Part shown: piece after piece, positions 26,846 through 27,386 of the stretch
How the letters are laid out: each line of letters starts with the position of its first letter
Position numbering within the stretch: position 1 is the stretch's first letter
Origin: Chara braunii
Lineage: Eukaryota; Streptophyta; Charophyceae; Charales; Characeae
Direction: 5' to 3'
NCBI GenBank assembly: GCA_003427395.1
Contig: BFEA01000094.1
Location: 3,394,951 to 3,422,336, forward strand
Length of the DNA stretch: 27,386 nucleotides
The notes under the pieces: model-generated
Databases searched by the model: none
What the model saw: only the letters and a program-made list of their open reading frames with translations
What the model was told of the DNA's origin: nothing
Translations under genes and position numbers: made by a program

Positions 26846-27165
26846 TCAGGAACTGTCCAGATAGAAGCAATATACCACATCATTGAGAAGACCGGCGTGT
26901 TGAAGACCAGCGCTCGACCTTCCTATTTTATTGATCTGTTTGGCCAGCATGGAGGGGCCCATTTGGGAAGTGAAGGTGTTGCCCCACCTTCCTATTTTAT
27001 TGATGTGTTTGGCCAGCATGGAGGGGCCCATTTGGGGCGCCAGCCCATCTTTCGTAACCAAGATGCGCAAATAGCGAGTGGGTGTATCCGGTGTTTGCCA
27101 TGTCATAGCAGCCTCATCTCCTTGGAGAGAAAGGGGTTTGTCCTCTGAAAGCCACCAGCCATTTC
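26846..27165 (-). pseudogene. LINE-2 ORF2: RT thumb region with in-frame duplication
   Basis: Reads GWWLSEDKPLSLQGDEAAMTWQTPDTPTRYLRILVTKDG, matching GWWIHSAGDRP...APIRILGVSL of LINE-1, so this is the region after RT motif C. The block QMGPSMLAKHINKIGR is followed by a second copy QMGPSMLAKQINKIGR. The duplication has a 69-bp period (copies begin at 26917 and 26986), exactly 23 codons, so the frame is kept. The following LQHAGLLNDVVYCFYLDS corresponds to LIINNVILA.IW. in LINE-1. The frame stops at 26846. Confidence 0.78.
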
Positions 27166-27386
27166 AATTCATTTCTAATTTTCTATATTTCTAAAAAGTA
27201 CATAAATAATGAATAACATGCAACGAACCCAGCAATCAAACAGAAGCTCTAATAACAGGAACATGCAAATAGTATCACCGCACTCTGGGCATACTCACAC
27301 TAGGACTTCGTTACTTATTTCTGGACGTAATTGCGGTCACATACATACAGATCCGCCTGTAAATGCCGTCAGATACATTTAAGATA
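27166..27386. other. A/T-rich sequence beyond LINE-2, nothing recognised
   Basis: No open frame of note, no repeat and no mannanase exon could be recognised up to the window end. Confidence 0.5.

Larger units (their letters stand above)
24430..27165 (-). mobile_element. LINE-2: 5'-truncated LINE with A-rich tail
   Basis: A minus-strand element of the same broad family as LINE-1, starting just after RT motif C (GWWLSEDKP, matching GWWIHSAGDRP) near 27165 and ending in an A-rich tail at 24472-24431. The end GGCCCTGTTTA(n) is shared with LINE-1. RT catalytic motifs and endonuclease are absent because of 5' truncation. It lies upstream of the mannanase exon at 24277 on the same strand, so it may sit in an intron. 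Target-site duplications could not be fixed because both flanks are A/T-rich. Confidence 0.82.

Overview
The window looks like gene-poor nuclear DNA from a large, repeat-rich eukaryotic genome. The one clear host gene, a plant-type GH5 endo-beta-mannanase split by spliceosomal introns, and the plant-type LINEs with C-terminal zf-RVT modules suggest a streptophyte, perhaps a charophycean alga. That taxonomic guess is inference. I see no operons, CRISPR arrays, rRNA or tRNA genes.

Layout. 1-850: A/T tracts and a plus-strand LINE C-terminal fragment. 855-4424: two diverged copies of a ~1.3 kb LTR; the second is a solo LTR with a 5-bp target-site duplication, inserted at the foot of a 125-bp fold-back. 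4722-12085, minus strand: a long, decayed LINE (LINE-1) with Gln-rich ORF1-like frames, an APE-type endonuclease, reverse transcriptase, zf-RVT and a poly(A) tail. 12335-12522: sequence gap. 12523-16190: a scrambled LINE (LINE-3) whose middle is inverted, next to ~315-bp repeat units. 16446-19192, plus strand: a different LINE (LINE-4) whose coding end has expanded into a 34-bp minisatellite that then took in a 144-bp MITE. 19193-21660: microsatellites, purine-rich sequence and a small inverted piece of mannanase. 21660-24277, minus strand: the last two visible exons of the mannanase. 24430-27165, minus strand: a 5'-truncated LINE (LINE-2), probably in the next upstream mannanase intron.

The most important observation is technical. 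Positions 22316-22353 are exactly the 38-bp Nextera mate-pair junction (two Tn5 mosaic ends head to head). They are followed by a 1,570-bp copy of 10765-12334 differing at only two bases I could see. The copy ends at a single N, at the same base where the first copy meets the assembly gap. The mannanase intron therefore holds a chimeric, misplaced contig and not a real LINE insertion.

The genes do not form a pathway. Apart from the mannanase, which would act on cell-wall mannans, everything recognisable is transposon debris with stops, frameshifts and rearrangements. Short-spacer inverted duplications recur (2983-3107, 10343-10404, 25604-25666, and 15615/15855). I found no convincing new multi-gene system.
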